Below are positions 1-8,810 of a DNA stretch of 64,000 bases, one piece after another (within the stretch, counting starts at the first letter, position 1; every line of letters begins with the position of its first letter). Source of the DNA: Neotamlana sedimentorum (lineage in GTDB: Bacteria; Bacteroidota; Bacteroidia; Flavobacteriales; Flavobacteriaceae); NCBI RefSeq assembly GCF_000943565.1, contig NZ_JTDW01000004.1, positions 186,001 to 250,000 of the forward strand, given 5' to 3'. The notes below the pieces were generated by a model. The model saw nothing but the letters and a program-made list of their open reading frames with translations. It did no database searches and had not been told where the DNA came from. Made by a program: the position numbers and the translations under genes.

Positions 1-879
1 GGAAGAGATTTACTTGCAAGTATATTTCATTTAAATTGTTATCAAGATCGGGGAGAAATAACTCAAGTTGAATGGGAACAGCAATTTGATTCTGTATTTA
101 ATGCAAAAGGATTATTACAGAAACCGTACCTTGATGTTATGCCTAAAAAAGGAGCCAAGTTTACGCCTCCTATTTTAGTTACAACGACAACGCAAGTGCA
201 AAAAGGACGTTTGTATGTAATTAGTCCAGTAAAGTTTGATAAACCACATGGCTTTTATGATTTATTAGAGGAATATGCTTACAATATTACTGATAAACAA
301 GCTATAAAACGTTCGACAGCGATGTTATTAACAGCTAGGTTTCCATATATTAGTCCAAACGCCAGAATATCTGGAATTGGTCAATTTGGTGATGGTGGTT
401 ATTACGACAACATTGGAGGTACAGTAACGAAGTATTTAGAAGAAGCTTTAATTAAAGCGTTACAATCGGATACGTTGCTAACAAATAAATGGAAAATTAA
501 ACATTTAGTAATTTACAATAATACTAAAGAGACCAATGACAAATGTACGTGCAGTAAACAAAAAAATAATGATTCAATAAACTACTACAGCCAACTTTTC
601 ACTCCTGCCAAAATGGTGTTGAGTAGTGTTTTTGCTCATGCCGATGAGTTTATTAAAGCATCTGCTAACGACGTTTTAATAGAGTCGAAACGGACGCTTA
701 TTCCCATAGACCTGTACGAACAGAGAACGACAGATGAACTGCCTTGTGACAGCCTCTTTAGGCCGCTAATTCCACTTAGTCGCTATTTAAGTAATGATGC
801 AGTTAAATCTCTTGAAAACCGTTTAGAAAACAAAATAGAAGTAGCCAACAGATTAGATAAACTTTTAGAATATAAATAA
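1..879 (+). CDS. Patatin-like phospholipase family protein, C-terminal part (5' truncated by window)
   Basis: The reading frame is open from base 1 (GRDLLASIF...) and runs to the stop at 877-879, so only the C-terminal ~292 residues are present and the real start lies upstream. An in-frame Met at 139 is probably internal. The stretch TARFPYISPNARISGIGQF followed by DGGYYDNIGG resembles the end of a patatin domain, where the Asp of a DGG/DGA motif is the second member of the Ser-Asp dyad. The GxSxG serine would be in the missing part, so this call rests on one half of the active site. It converges with the histidine kinase gene on the other strand. Alternative: another alpha/beta hydrolase. 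Confidence 0.5.
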   Translation, partial: GRDLLASIFHLNCYQDRGEITQVEWEQQFDSVFNAKGLLQKPYLDVMPKKGAKFTPPILVTTTTQVQKGRLYVISPVKFDKPHGFYDLLEEYAYNITDKQAIKRSTAMLLTARFPYISPNARISGIGQFGDGGYYDNIGGTVTKYLEEALIKALQSDTLLTNKWKIKHLVIYNNTKETNDKCTCSKQKNNDSINYYSQLFTPAKMVLSSVFAHADEFIKASANDVLIESKRTLIPIDLYEQRTTDELPCDSLFRPLIPLSRYLSNDAVKSLENRLENKIEVANRLDKLLEYK

Positions 880-945
880 TTTAATCATCTCTAGTTTAGA
901 AGATACGATTTTTATAAAAGCCTTGGTACTTGGTTAAATTACAGT

Positions 946-2991
946 TTAATTTACCTTTTCCTTTGGCAAAGTAAAGTAAAAAGATGTGCCTACATTTTGA
1001 GTGCTTTTTGCCCAAATAGAACCACCATTTTTTAAAATTAATTCATGACATATAGATAGTCCTAAACCAGTTCCTTTTTCTTTCTGTGTACCGTAAGTGG
1101 ATTTAATATGCTTGTTTTTAAATAGCATATTTAAATTAGTTTCACTCATGCCAATTCCATTATCTTTAACTTCTATTTGTAGTTTATTCAATTTTTCTTC
1201 CATAAATAACTCGATAGTTCCTTTTGTTTTGGTAAATTTTATGGCATTTGTAATTAAATTTCTAAACACAATATGTAATAAGTTTTTATCACTAAAAGTA
1301 ATAATGTTATCTGGAAAATGGTTAATAATTTTAATTTCCTTTTTATCTGCTAATGGTTTTAAAAATGATATAGTACTCTCAATTATACTATTTAAATCAA
1401 CATTTTCTTGTTTTAAATTAAGACCTTGCATTTGGGTTTTTGCCCAGATAAGAAGATTATTTAACATTTCTGACAAACTCTGAGTTTCTTTTAAAACATA
1501 CGTAAAAAATTCCTTCGTTTCATTTTTATCAAGAGGTTCTTCTATTGATATTTTTATTAATTCATATAACGAGTTTATAGGGCCTTTTAAATCGTGTGCA
1601 ATAATAGAAAATAGTTTATCTTTAGTATCATTTAATTCACTTAATTCAGATTCCCTAACTAGTAAAGCTTCTTGTTTTATTTTAAGTTTTTTATTAAATT
1701 TTTTCTGTAGTCGATTTGTTTTAAAAATAGAAAATAATGTAAGTAAAAGTATAAGTAATGCTGCAACGGTTAAATAATTAAAATATTTGTGTTTAGTTAA
1801 GGTTTTGTTTTGTTCTTGAATTAATTGTTTTTTCTGGTTTTCAAATTCTATTTTGGTTCGTAAAAGTCCCAATCCTTTTTTAAATTTTTCTTCAGTTTCC
1901 TTTTTATATAAGCTTAAGTATTTTTGTTGATGCTTATAAGCTAACTCGTAGTTGTTTAGTTTTTGGTAAACTTGATATAATGTCTCATGCGATTCTTTTA
2001 TGCACAAAGCAATATTTAATTCCTTCGAAATCGCCAAAGCCTTATCTCCATAGTTTTTGGCGTTTTCTAAGTTATTAATTCCTAAATACGACTTAGCTAA
2101 ACTACTATAAGCTAATGCTTTGCCGTATTTAAAGTCAATTTCTTCACAAACAGCTTCAGATTTTTTTAACCAATGAATAGCATTTTTAAAGTTTTTCTTT
2201 TTAATCTCAATAAATCCTTTTTGCTCATAAGCATGAGATAGCCAATCTTTTATGTTTTCTTTTTCAAAATATTTAGTACTTATTTCAACAATGTCTTCGG
2301 CTTCCTTTAAATTTCCAATTTTAGAATATTCTTGAGCCATATTAAGAAGTGTATATGCTAAAACTTCCTCTTCCTTAATATTACTGCTCATATCACGTGC
2401 TATATTAAGAAACGATTCTGCAGTTTCAAAATCACCATTCTCACTATAAATATTCGAAATATTTATGTTAAGACTTATTATCATGTCTATTTTATTAATG
2501 GTTTTAGCCACATTCAGTGCTTCTAAAAACATAGGTAAGGCCTTTTCTGCCTCGCCCTGGATCCAAAAATCGAGTCCCATATTGTTAAGAGCTCGCAGTT
2601 TTGGTTCGTTTAAACCATATTTTTCGGCAAGTTCAAGAGCTTTAGTATTATATTGGAAGGCGGTTTCTGTTTCACCTTTTTCAAAATAAAAATAGCCATA
2701 AGTAGAAAGAGCAATACTTTCTCCTACTTTATAATTATATTCCTTACTCAATTTTGTAGCCTCCTTTAAAAGAATTACCATACTGTCTGGATTGGTTCTT
2801 ACTTTTTTTTTCGCTAACTCGAGTATAAGGTCTATATATTTCGTGTTTTTTGTAGAAAAGTTTGTACTATTCTGTAAGGTTTCAATTTCATTTAAGATAC
2901 TTGCTTCTGTTTGGGAGTACACACTATCAATACAAGCAAATGATAAGAAAAATAAAATAGAAAAATATATTTTTAATATAATATTTTCCAT
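946..2991 (-). CDS. TPR-containing sensor histidine kinase
   Basis: A 681-residue sensor kinase. Residues 1-26 look like a signal peptide (cleavage near SVYSQ). Residues ~30-360 are tetratricopeptide-type helical pairs, and a single membrane helix lies at ~405-424. A coiled linker leads to the dimerisation/phosphoacceptor domain (FSIIAHDLKGPINSL, H466) and then the ATPase domain with N box (NLITNAIKF, ~578-586), G1 box DNGIG (610-614) and G2 box GTGLGLS (640-646). This is the common Bacteroidota type with a periplasmic TPR sensor and cytoplasmic kinase. No response regulator is adjacent in the same transcript; the nearest is the LytTR regulator upstream at 3145. The ligand is unknown. Confidence 0.9.
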   Translation of the reverse strand: MENIILKIYFSILFFLSFACIDSVYSQTEASILNEIETLQNSTNFSTKNTKYIDLILELAKKKVRTNPDSMVILLKEATKLSKEYNYKVGESIALSTYGYFYFEKGETETAFQYNTKALELAEKYGLNEPKLRALNNMGLDFWIQGEAEKALPMFLEALNVAKTINKIDMIISLNINISNIYSENGDFETAESFLNIARDMSSNIKEEEVLAYTLLNMAQEYSKIGNLKEAEDIVEISTKYFEKENIKDWLSHAYEQKGFIEIKKKNFKNAIHWLKKSEAVCEEIDFKYGKALAYSSLAKSYLGINNLENAKNYGDKALAISKELNIALCIKESHETLYQVYQKLNNYELAYKHQQKYLSLYKKETEEKFKKGLGLLRTKIEFENQKKQLIQEQNKTLTKHKYFNYLTVAALLILLLTLFSIFKTNRLQKKFNKKLKIKQEALLVRESELSELNDTKDKLFSIIAHDLKGPINSLYELIKISIEEPLDKNETKEFFTYVLKETQSLSEMLNNLLIWAKTQMQGLNLKQENVDLNSIIESTISFLKPLADKKEIKIINHFPDNIITFSDKNLLHIVFRNLITNAIKFTKTKGTIELFMEEKLNKLQIEVKDNGIGMSETNLNMLFKNKHIKSTYGTQKEKGTGLGLSICHELILKNGGSIWAKSTQNVGTSFYFTLPKEKVN

Positions 2992-3080
2992 AGTAAAAAA
3001 AACAGCAATTATGATCTATTCAAAATTAGATAATTAAGTTTTAATTTACACGAAAAATGATGTTTTTTTTCAATATATCG

Positions 3081-3121
3081 GTGTTAAATGTTTTTAATCG
3101 ATAAAAACCATAAATTAACAC
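3081..3121. promoter_or_regulatory. Nested inverted repeat between the regulator gene and the TPR kinase gene
   Basis: GTGTTAA (3081-3087) pairs with TTAACAC (3115-3121), and inside it GTTTTTA (3090-3096) pairs with TAAAAAC (3102-3108) around the loop ATCGA. It sits ~90 nt upstream of the TPR kinase start and ~25 nt past the end of the LytTR regulator gene, both on the minus strand. It could be an operator for the kinase gene or a weak terminator of the regulator gene; no clear U-tract follows. Confidence 0.3.
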
Positions 3122-3144
3122 TGAATTTTATTACAAAAAAATAA

Positions 3145-3816
3145 TTAAAATAATTTCTTTTTAACAGCTTCATAGTAGCTGTCGCTTACTGGTATATTAT
3201 GACTGCAAACTTGTAAGTTTCTACCTTTTAACGCAGAAACCTTTTGCTTGTTTACAATGTAAGAGCGATGCACACGCATAAAAATAGAAGTTGGTAATTT
3301 TTTCTGAAGCGTTTTTAAAGTTTGGTGACTCATAATCTTTTTGCTTTCTGTATAAAAATTCACGTATTCACTATCGCTTTCTATATAAAGAATATCATCA
3401 AAGTGTAATTTATGTAAATCGTAACCAGATTTAACCGTTATGGTATTTTCAATTAAAATAGTTTCTTTATTGTATTTATTAATGGCTTGCAAAAAGCGCT
3501 CAAAAGTTATAGGCTTTAATAAATAATCGAGCACATTTAAATCGTAACCTTCTAAGGCATATTCAGAATAGGCTGTAGTAAAAATTACTTTTAAATTTGC
3601 ATCAATCATTTTGGCAAAATCGGTGCCTTTTAATTGTGGCATTTGTATATCTAAAAAAACAAGATGTACTTGTCCTTTTTTTAGGGTCTGTATGGCATCG
3701 ATAGGATTTTCAAAATCATCAACCAATTCTAAAAAATCAACTTTATCGATGTACGATTTTATTAAGGTTCTTGCTAATTCCTCATCGTCAATAACCACAC
3801 ATTTTATATTATTCAT
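3145..3816 (-). CDS. LytR/AlgR-type response regulator (receiver + LytTR)
   Basis: A 223-residue regulator. The receiver domain has the acidic pair at DDE (residues 10-12), the phosphoacceptor D56 (VFLDIQMP) and the conserved Lys in LLKPITF. The C-terminal LytTR DNA-binding domain (~residues 122-220) has the typical ILYIESDSEYVNFYT and RVHRSYIVN motifs. Its start overlaps the last bases of the upstream sensor kinase gene by 4 nt (ATGA), so the two are translationally coupled and form one sensor-regulator pair. Confidence 0.93.
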   Translation of the reverse strand: MNNIKCVVIDDEELARTLIKSYIDKVDFLELVDDFENPIDAIQTLKKGQVHLVFLDIQMPQLKGTDFAKMIDANLKVIFTTAYSEYALEGYDLNVLDYLLKPITFERFLQAINKYNKETILIENTITVKSGYDLHKLHFDDILYIESDSEYVNFYTESKKIMSHQTLKTLQKKLPTSIFMRVHRSYIVNKQKVSALKGRNLQVCSHNIPVSDSYYEAVKKKLF

Positions 3817-4850
3817 ACCAAATTTAATTGCAAATTAATCTTAAAACTAGTTTCGTTTTCAACTATTTTTAAGCTGTGTTTATTAGGATACAAGATAGCC
3901 AATCTTTTCTTTACATTTTCCAATCCAATACCGCCAACAGCATCTTTTACTACCTTATTTTGTGGTTTGCTATTTTCAACTTCAAAATTAATTTCGGTAC
4001 TGGTTGCATTAATATTTATGTTAATAAAAGCATGGTCGCGATCATCAATATTACTGTGTTTTAAAGCGTTTTCAATAAATGGAATAAAAAGCATTGGAGC
4101 CACCAGAATAGCGTTGCTTTCTATATTTAATGTTGTAGAAATAGGATAGGTTTTACTACTTTTTAATGCGAAAAGCTTCAGGTAATTTTCAATGTATTCA
4201 ACTTCTTTTTTTATTGGCACTGTTTCCTGCTCGCAGTCGTACAACACATAACGAAGCATATCGGATAAATTAATAATACTTTTTTGTGTTTTACCAGCAT
4301 CTATACCAGCTAATGTGTAAATATTGTTAAGAGAATTAAACAAAAAGTGAGGATTAATTTGCGATTTAAGTAATTTAAGTTCGTTTTGCAAATTTACATT
4401 TAGAGCTTTTATAGTTTCGGCTTCTTTTTTCTTTAAATGATTAAAAACTTCGAGCGCTAAAGCTATACTGTAAGCAATGCCCATAATAAGCAGATTAAAC
4501 AAATAATGAGACGGTGGTTGTCTGGGGCCAGATTCGTGTGGCGGTGCAGGAGCGGGCATGTTATTAATAGGATGATGCGGCTCCATTGGCATTCTAAAAA
4601 TATCGGTTATAATAAAAGCCAATACCATAATTAAAAAAACCGAAATAAGACTAAATACTACATACTTTTTTGTGAACAAAAGTTTGGGAGCAAGTACGTA
4701 AATAAGCAAATAAATAAGAACAACTTGACAAATAAATACTGTCAAATTCTCATTAAATAAAGCGGAGTCTAGGCTTTGGTTAAACCAAATTACTAGGCCT
4801 ATAAATAGCCACAAAGCCACCTGTACAATTAGTCTGTTAAATCTATTCAT
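3813..4850 (-). CDS. LytS/YehU-type sensor histidine kinase
   Basis: A 345-residue membrane kinase of the His_kinase (PF06580) family. Four N-terminal membrane helices (~9-25, 36-55, 62-84, 115-137) are followed by a coiled segment and the phosphoacceptor motif KSQINPHFLFNSLNNIY (H168), then a short ATPase domain ending with GGIGLENVKKRL. The loop between helices 3 and 4 (~85-115), predicted to be periplasmic, is rich in Pro, His and Met (PMEPHHPINNM and PPHESGPRQPP). This suggests metal or small-cation sensing, which is an inference. It is the partner of the LytTR regulator at 3145. Confidence 0.9.
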   Translation of the reverse strand: MNRFNRLIVQVALWLFIGLVIWFNQSLDSALFNENLTVFICQVVLIYLLIYVLAPKLLFTKKYVVFSLISVFLIMVLAFIITDIFRMPMEPHHPINNMPAPAPPHESGPRQPPSHYLFNLLIMGIAYSIALALEVFNHLKKKEAETIKALNVNLQNELKLLKSQINPHFLFNSLNNIYTLAGIDAGKTQKSIINLSDMLRYVLYDCEQETVPIKKEVEYIENYLKLFALKSSKTYPISTTLNIESNAILVAPMLFIPFIENALKHSNIDDRDHAFINININATSTEINFEVENSKPQNKVVKDAVGGIGLENVKKRLAILYPNKHSLKIVENETSFKINLQLNLV

Positions 4851-5041
4851 ACTACAAAGTAACGGAAAATAAAATCCATGAGTTGCCCATTTTAAGCCAA
4901 AACTAAAAGTGAAACAAAGCGCTTACAGAACAAAACAAGCCGTTTACTGAAAACTTACATCTGTTCGTAGAAAACAACATTATTGCATTTAACTTTTATA
5001 GACATTTACACTCTAAGAGTAAATTTAAAATACAAAAAATT

Positions 5042-5365
5042 ATGAATTTGAAAAACCTAAAACTACTTACTTTAATAGTAACTGTGGCCTTGTTTGCATC
5101 TTGTAAATCGTCATCGGAAACAGAAAATCAAAGCAGAAATAACCAACGTCAACGTGGTGGACAACCAAATGCAGAGCAATTAATATCTGAAATGGATGCC
5201 GATAAAGATGGTAAACTTTCGGAAGCTGAAGTAAAAGGACCGTTAAAAAATGATTTTTCTAAAATAGATACCGATGAAGACGGTTATTTATCGAAAGTAG
5301 AAATTGAAAACGCGCCTAAACCAGAACGACAAGGTGGAGGAGAAGGAAGACCTTCAAGAGGTTAG
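5042..5365 (+). CDS. EF-hand lipoprotein
   Basis: A 107-residue protein. The N-terminal lipobox LFASC gives a lipidated C21. Two canonical EF-hand loops follow: DADKDGKLSEAE (52-63) and DTDEDGYLSKVE (76-87), each with acidic residues at positions 1, 3, 5 and 12 and Gly at 6. The C-terminus is Gly/Arg rich. It is probably an outer-membrane or periplasmic calcium-binding lipoprotein. It lies 49 nt upstream of the arylsulfotransferase-like gene on the same strand and may be cotranscribed; the LytS/LytR-type pair is divergently oriented upstream. Confidence 0.88.
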   Translation: MNLKNLKLLTLIVTVALFASCKSSSETENQSRNNQRQRGGQPNAEQLISEMDADKDGKLSEAEVKGPLKNDFSKIDTDEDGYLSKVEIENAPKPERQGGGEGRPSRG

Positions 5366-5414
5366 TATAAATAAAATGAAAAATTAATCACTTAAAATTT
5401 AACAACCTACAAAT

Positions 5415-6674
5415 ATGAAAAACTTAATATTAAAATATAAAGCGAACTATTTAAGCGCTTTTTTATTGGCATCTTTAGCCTTTTTAACAGCATGTTCAAA
5501 TGATGATAGCGATGATACTACCGAGGAAAGTACCACCGATGGCATCGACACAGATTCTTATATTCTTGTTGTCGATACAGGAGTAAATGGTGTTTTTTTA
5601 ATAGACCATGATGGTGATGAATTAGTAGAATGGGATTTAGATGGCGAGGAATTAGGTGATGAAGCCGAACTTTTAGACGATGGTAGTTTAATTGTTGAAT
5701 TAAAAACGTCTAATTCTACAATTTCCTTTGGAGGTTATGGCGGTAAGTTTAAAAAAATAAATGCCGATAAAACTGTAGATTGGGAAATTTCATATTCCGA
5801 TACAGATTATAGAGCACATCACGATTTCGAATACCTTTCTAACGGTAATATCTTATTTTTAGTTTGGGAAAGAGTGACTGCAACTGAAGCAGAAACTATG
5901 GGCTTTGAAGCAAACAGGGCTATTTATCCAGAAGCTATTGTAGAGTTAAATCCGCTTACCGAAGAAATTATTTGGGAATGGCATGCAAAAGATCATTTAG
6001 TGCAAGAATACGATAGTACAAAAGAAAACTACGGTGTTGTTGTAGATAACCCAAATAAAATAAATGTTAACTATAACAGCAGTCAAACCGATGGTGACAT
6101 TATGCATGCTAACGGCTTAACATTAGATGAAACAAGCGATTTAATTTATGTTACCGTAAATTATTATAGCGAAGTTTGGGTAATTGACCACAGCACAACT
6201 ACTGCAGAAGCAGCAACAAGCACTGGTGGAAATTATAATTTAGGTGGTGATTTGATTTACCGCTTTGGAAATCCGTTAACGTATAACAATACGGGCGAAG
6301 TAACACTAAACCGTGTTCATTATCCTAATTTATTAGATACTGGAAATATGTTAGTGTACTCGAATAATATTTACAACGGACAATCGGCAGTAATTGAATA
6401 TGAGTTAAATCCGCCTTACGAATTAGTTGCAGGTCAAGATAACGAACCAACGGTTACTTGGGAGTTTACCGATAGCAACTTATATAGTTTAACAACAAGT
6501 AGCGCCGGCCGAATGAGCAACGGAAATACCTTAATTGGTGTAGGAACAGCAGGAACTATTTGGGAAGTAAGCGAAAGTGGCGAAGTGTTATGGAAAAACA
6601 CAAACTTTAATGCCATTTGGAGAACGTATCCCGTAGATGTTGATTCGCCAGCAGTAACAGCCCTAGGTCTTTAA
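5415..6674 (+). CDS. Arylsulfotransferase (ASST)-like lipoprotein
   Basis: A 419-residue exported protein with a lipobox (FLTAC, C27) and an acidic, Ser/Thr-rich linker. The body is a beta-propeller of the arylsulfotransferase type. Repeated blades contain the family signatures AHHDFEYLSNGNILFL (His135/136), IMHANGLTLDE (H231), RVHYPNLLDTGNMLVYSN and SAGRMSNGNTLIGVG. Known ASST enzymes move sulfate between phenols through a catalytic His; whether this homologue keeps that activity cannot be judged from motifs. The lipid anchor suggests it works at the envelope. It is followed by a strong terminator. Confidence 0.8.
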   Translation: MKNLILKYKANYLSAFLLASLAFLTACSNDDSDDTTEESTTDGIDTDSYILVVDTGVNGVFLIDHDGDELVEWDLDGEELGDEAELLDDGSLIVELKTSNSTISFGGYGGKFKKINADKTVDWEISYSDTDYRAHHDFEYLSNGNILFLVWERVTATEAETMGFEANRAIYPEAIVELNPLTEEIIWEWHAKDHLVQEYDSTKENYGVVVDNPNKINVNYNSSQTDGDIMHANGLTLDETSDLIYVTVNYYSEVWVIDHSTTTAEAATSTGGNYNLGGDLIYRFGNPLTYNNTGEVTLNRVHYPNLLDTGNMLVYSNNIYNGQSAVIEYELNPPYELVAGQDNEPTVTWEFTDSNLYSLTTSSAGRMSNGNTLIGVGTAGTIWEVSESGEVLWKNTNFNAIWRTYPVDVDSPAVTALGL

Positions 6675-6728
6675 CCATAAAGTTAGTTGTAATTCTAAAT
6701 AATGAATTACGTTTTTTTATTAGTCTCA

Positions 6729-6760
6729 AAAGCTTCGCAATGTATTGCGGAGCTTTTTTT
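6729..6760 (+). terminator. Rho-independent terminator after the ASST-like gene
   Basis: AAAGCTTCGCAAT (6729-6741) pairs with ATTGCGGAGCTTT (6744-6756) with one G-T wobble, followed by a run of T. It lies 55 nt after the stop codon. Confidence 0.85.
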
Positions 6761-7073
6761 ATTGATGTTATTTAATGAAATTGAAAATAGAAATAATCGA
6801 GGTTTAAACTATTCTATAAATTCCTTTTTATTCTCTAAATATTTATCCTACTAGTTACCAACGCTCTATTTTTAAATGAAAATTAAATACAACAGTACTT
6901 CTTTTAAATTTAAAATGATTTATACGGCATTTAAAAATATATGGGAATAACTTAAAGCGTTTTCAATTCAACTTAATTAAGAATAAAATAGGGGAGTAAT
7001 CTTCTAGATTTTAAAACGATTAAATTATAAATAATTCAAGTTATCTACAAACAACATTTCAATAAATTACTAT
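6761..7073. other. AT-rich intergenic region, no gene seen
   Basis: About 310 bases between two terminators that face each other (convergent genes). All frames are broken, base composition is very AT-rich, and I see no repeat, tRNA or coding signal. Confidence 0.6.
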
Positions 7074-7079
7074 AAAAAT

Positions 7080-7108
7080 AAGCCATAATAAATACACTAT
7101 TATGGCTT
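7080..7108 (-). terminator. Terminator of the haloperoxidase gene
   Basis: AAGCCATAATA (7080-7090) pairs perfectly with TATTATGGCTT (7098-7108) over a 7-nt loop. Read on the minus strand, the stem is followed by TATTTTTATAG, and it lies 22 nt past the stop codon at 7131. Confidence 0.7.
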
Positions 7109-7130
7109 AAATTATTAGACTTTATTACTA

Positions 7131-8597
7131 TCAATTATTGTTATTATTATTGTTCCCGTTGTTATTGTTGTTTCCGCCTTGTAAGTTAATAGCGTTAACT
7201 GCAACGGAAACCTCATAACCTAAACGTAAACCTTCAATAGCATCTTGCTCAATATGTACTCCTAAAGACACACGCGAATATGCGTTTTCTGTAGCCATTT
7301 CAGAAAAAGAAGAAAATGTTCTGGCGGTACCATTAAAACTTAAATTTGTAAAATCGCTATAAGTATTATCGGTAAAATTGATGTTATCAGTATTAAAAAA
7401 ATCTATAAAAATACCAGCTGCAGCGCCTGCAAAGGTTGCGTGACCAGAAGGATAACTTGGAAAAGCAGGGTTTACACCATCAATAAATTTCGATAAATTA
7501 GTGGTGTAATCTTCATCAATATATTCTCGAATAAAATTACTCGGTCGCTCAATGTTGTAGGTGTATTTATCGTCCCAAGCAGAAACGGCCGCATCATTTA
7601 ATGCCAAACCTAAACGCAATAAAAGCTCTAAAGATTCATCGTAATCTAAATCGTATTGTTCTATTAATTGATTTGCGATAGAAAAATGTCTACCTGGTGG
7701 ACTAATCATTAAACCTTCTACATCATCTGCCCAAAATTCGGCAATCCATAATTGTTCGGTATCGGTTGTAGCTGCTGCAATGGTAGCTTGGTAAACATCA
7801 TTCATTTGCTGATAATAGTTACTGTTTGGGTTAGCGCTGTGTTGTAAAACACTGTTAAAATTAGTGCTGCTAGTTTGGTTTGGCGAAATAGCAAACGTTC
7901 TTACTTCTCTCCAATATGGAAACCACGCATTTTCACCTTCACCAGCTTCCCAAAGTCCCACGCCAACTGGAGCAATATAGCTGTTTGGTGTTTGGTTAAC
8001 AATTTGTTCTTCGGCATCGTTATCGGTTTCGGCATAAGCAATAACACGTTCTGCAACATGGGTTCCCCAAAGTTGGGAGTTTTCAATTTCATCATCGGTT
8101 AAACCAACGGTTAAAGTCTCTTCCATATCATCTTGAAAATTCGAAATACTCTGTCTTGTGCCGGCTTCCAAACTATGCATAAAATGATCTATTGCAATAG
8201 CATAAGCCGTGTTTAAAGCTAAATTTAGATTGACATTATTTTCTAAATTATTATTGTTGATGTTAAAATTGTTAAATCTATTGGTGTTAGAATTGTAATT
8301 ATCCATAAATGGAACTGCGGTTTCATATCCTGTTAAATGAATATATGCTAACGATCGTGTAACGGTATTGGGCCTCATACCAACAGTGTATTGATCTAAA
8401 GACACCCAAAGGTCGCTCCATTGTACAATTAAATTTGTGGTGTTATTGGTAACATCGGCTTCTACAATGCCCGCTTCAATACTATCGCTGTTAATATCTT
8501 GAATAATGTCTTCGGATAAATCGTCATTATTACAAGCTTGAAACAAAATTATGTTTATAGCTAGAATAAAAATCCATTTTAAGTTTGTTCTTTTCAT
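7131..8597 (-). CDS. Vanadium-dependent haloperoxidase / PAP2-type lipoprotein
   Basis: I start at 8597 (MKRTNLKW...), giving 488 residues with a lipobox ending ILFQAC (C22). The longer open frame to 8657 would put 20 non-signal residues first. The C-terminal half carries the complete vanadate/phosphate site of the haloperoxidase-PAP2 superfamily: K344-x6-R351P, PSGH at 383-386 and SR-x5-H-x3-D (S441, R442, H448, D452). The His in PSGH is the usual acid-base residue. Length and domain order fit the Bacteroidota haloperoxidase-like lipoproteins, but halide use versus phosphatase activity is unproven. The last residues are a run of Asn interrupted by one Gly. It has its own promoter box shared with the cytochrome c peroxidase gene. 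Confidence 0.85.
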   Translation of the reverse strand: MKRTNLKWIFILAINIILFQACNNDDLSEDIIQDINSDSIEAGIVEADVTNNTTNLIVQWSDLWVSLDQYTVGMRPNTVTRSLAYIHLTGYETAVPFMDNYNSNTNRFNNFNINNNNLENNVNLNLALNTAYAIAIDHFMHSLEAGTRQSISNFQDDMEETLTVGLTDDEIENSQLWGTHVAERVIAYAETDNDAEEQIVNQTPNSYIAPVGVGLWEAGEGENAWFPYWREVRTFAISPNQTSSTNFNSVLQHSANPNSNYYQQMNDVYQATIAAATTDTEQLWIAEFWADDVEGLMISPPGRHFSIANQLIEQYDLDYDESLELLLRLGLALNDAAVSAWDDKYTYNIERPSNFIREYIDEDYTTNLSKFIDGVNPAFPSYPSGHATFAGAAAGIFIDFFNTDNINFTDNTYSDFTNLSFNGTARTFSSFSEMATENAYSRVSLGVHIEQDAIEGLRLGYEVSVAVNAINLQGGNNNNNGNNNNNNN

Positions 8598-8697
8598 AAT
8601 GTTGGGTTTAAAATTTAAGTTGATCTCTTTTAATTTTTGTGTTAATACAACATGCAATTACAGCTTAAAAAATGGCTATAAATTGCTTGTTTGTATG

Positions 8698-8730
8698 TAT
8701 TACGAGAATGCTTAAGTTTTACCCAACCCT
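8698..8730 (-). promoter_or_regulatory. Putative ECF-type promoter of the haloperoxidase gene
   Basis: On the minus strand AGGGTTGGGTAAAAC (8730 to 8716) is followed after 11 nt by CGTAATA (8704 to 8698), ~100 nt before the start codon. The same arrangement (identical 15-mer, 11-nt gap, CGTATTA) precedes the cytochrome c peroxidase gene. Taking TTGGGT as a -35 and CGTA as a -10 gives a 16-nt spacer, as in ECF-sigma promoters. Confidence 0.6.
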
Positions 8731-8810
8731 TTTTTTAAATAAAAATAAAAAGTAAAAATAAAGTGACTTAAAACACTTTATAACAGTTAGTTATGAATTA
8801 GTTTTAAAAT

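Noticed and set aside
1097-1483. Plus-strand ORF inside the TPR kinase gene (and other antisense frames across the window)
   Set aside because: These lie opposite well-supported coding regions, are hydrophobic or low complexity, and show no family motif.
3081-3121. Terminator for the LytTR regulator gene
   Set aside because: The nested stems have no U-tract, so I list it only as a possible regulatory palindrome.
8598-8657. Longer N-terminus of the haloperoxidase-like protein from the Met at 8657
   Set aside because: The lipoprotein signal begins only at the Met at 8597; the upstream 20 codons carry no signal character.
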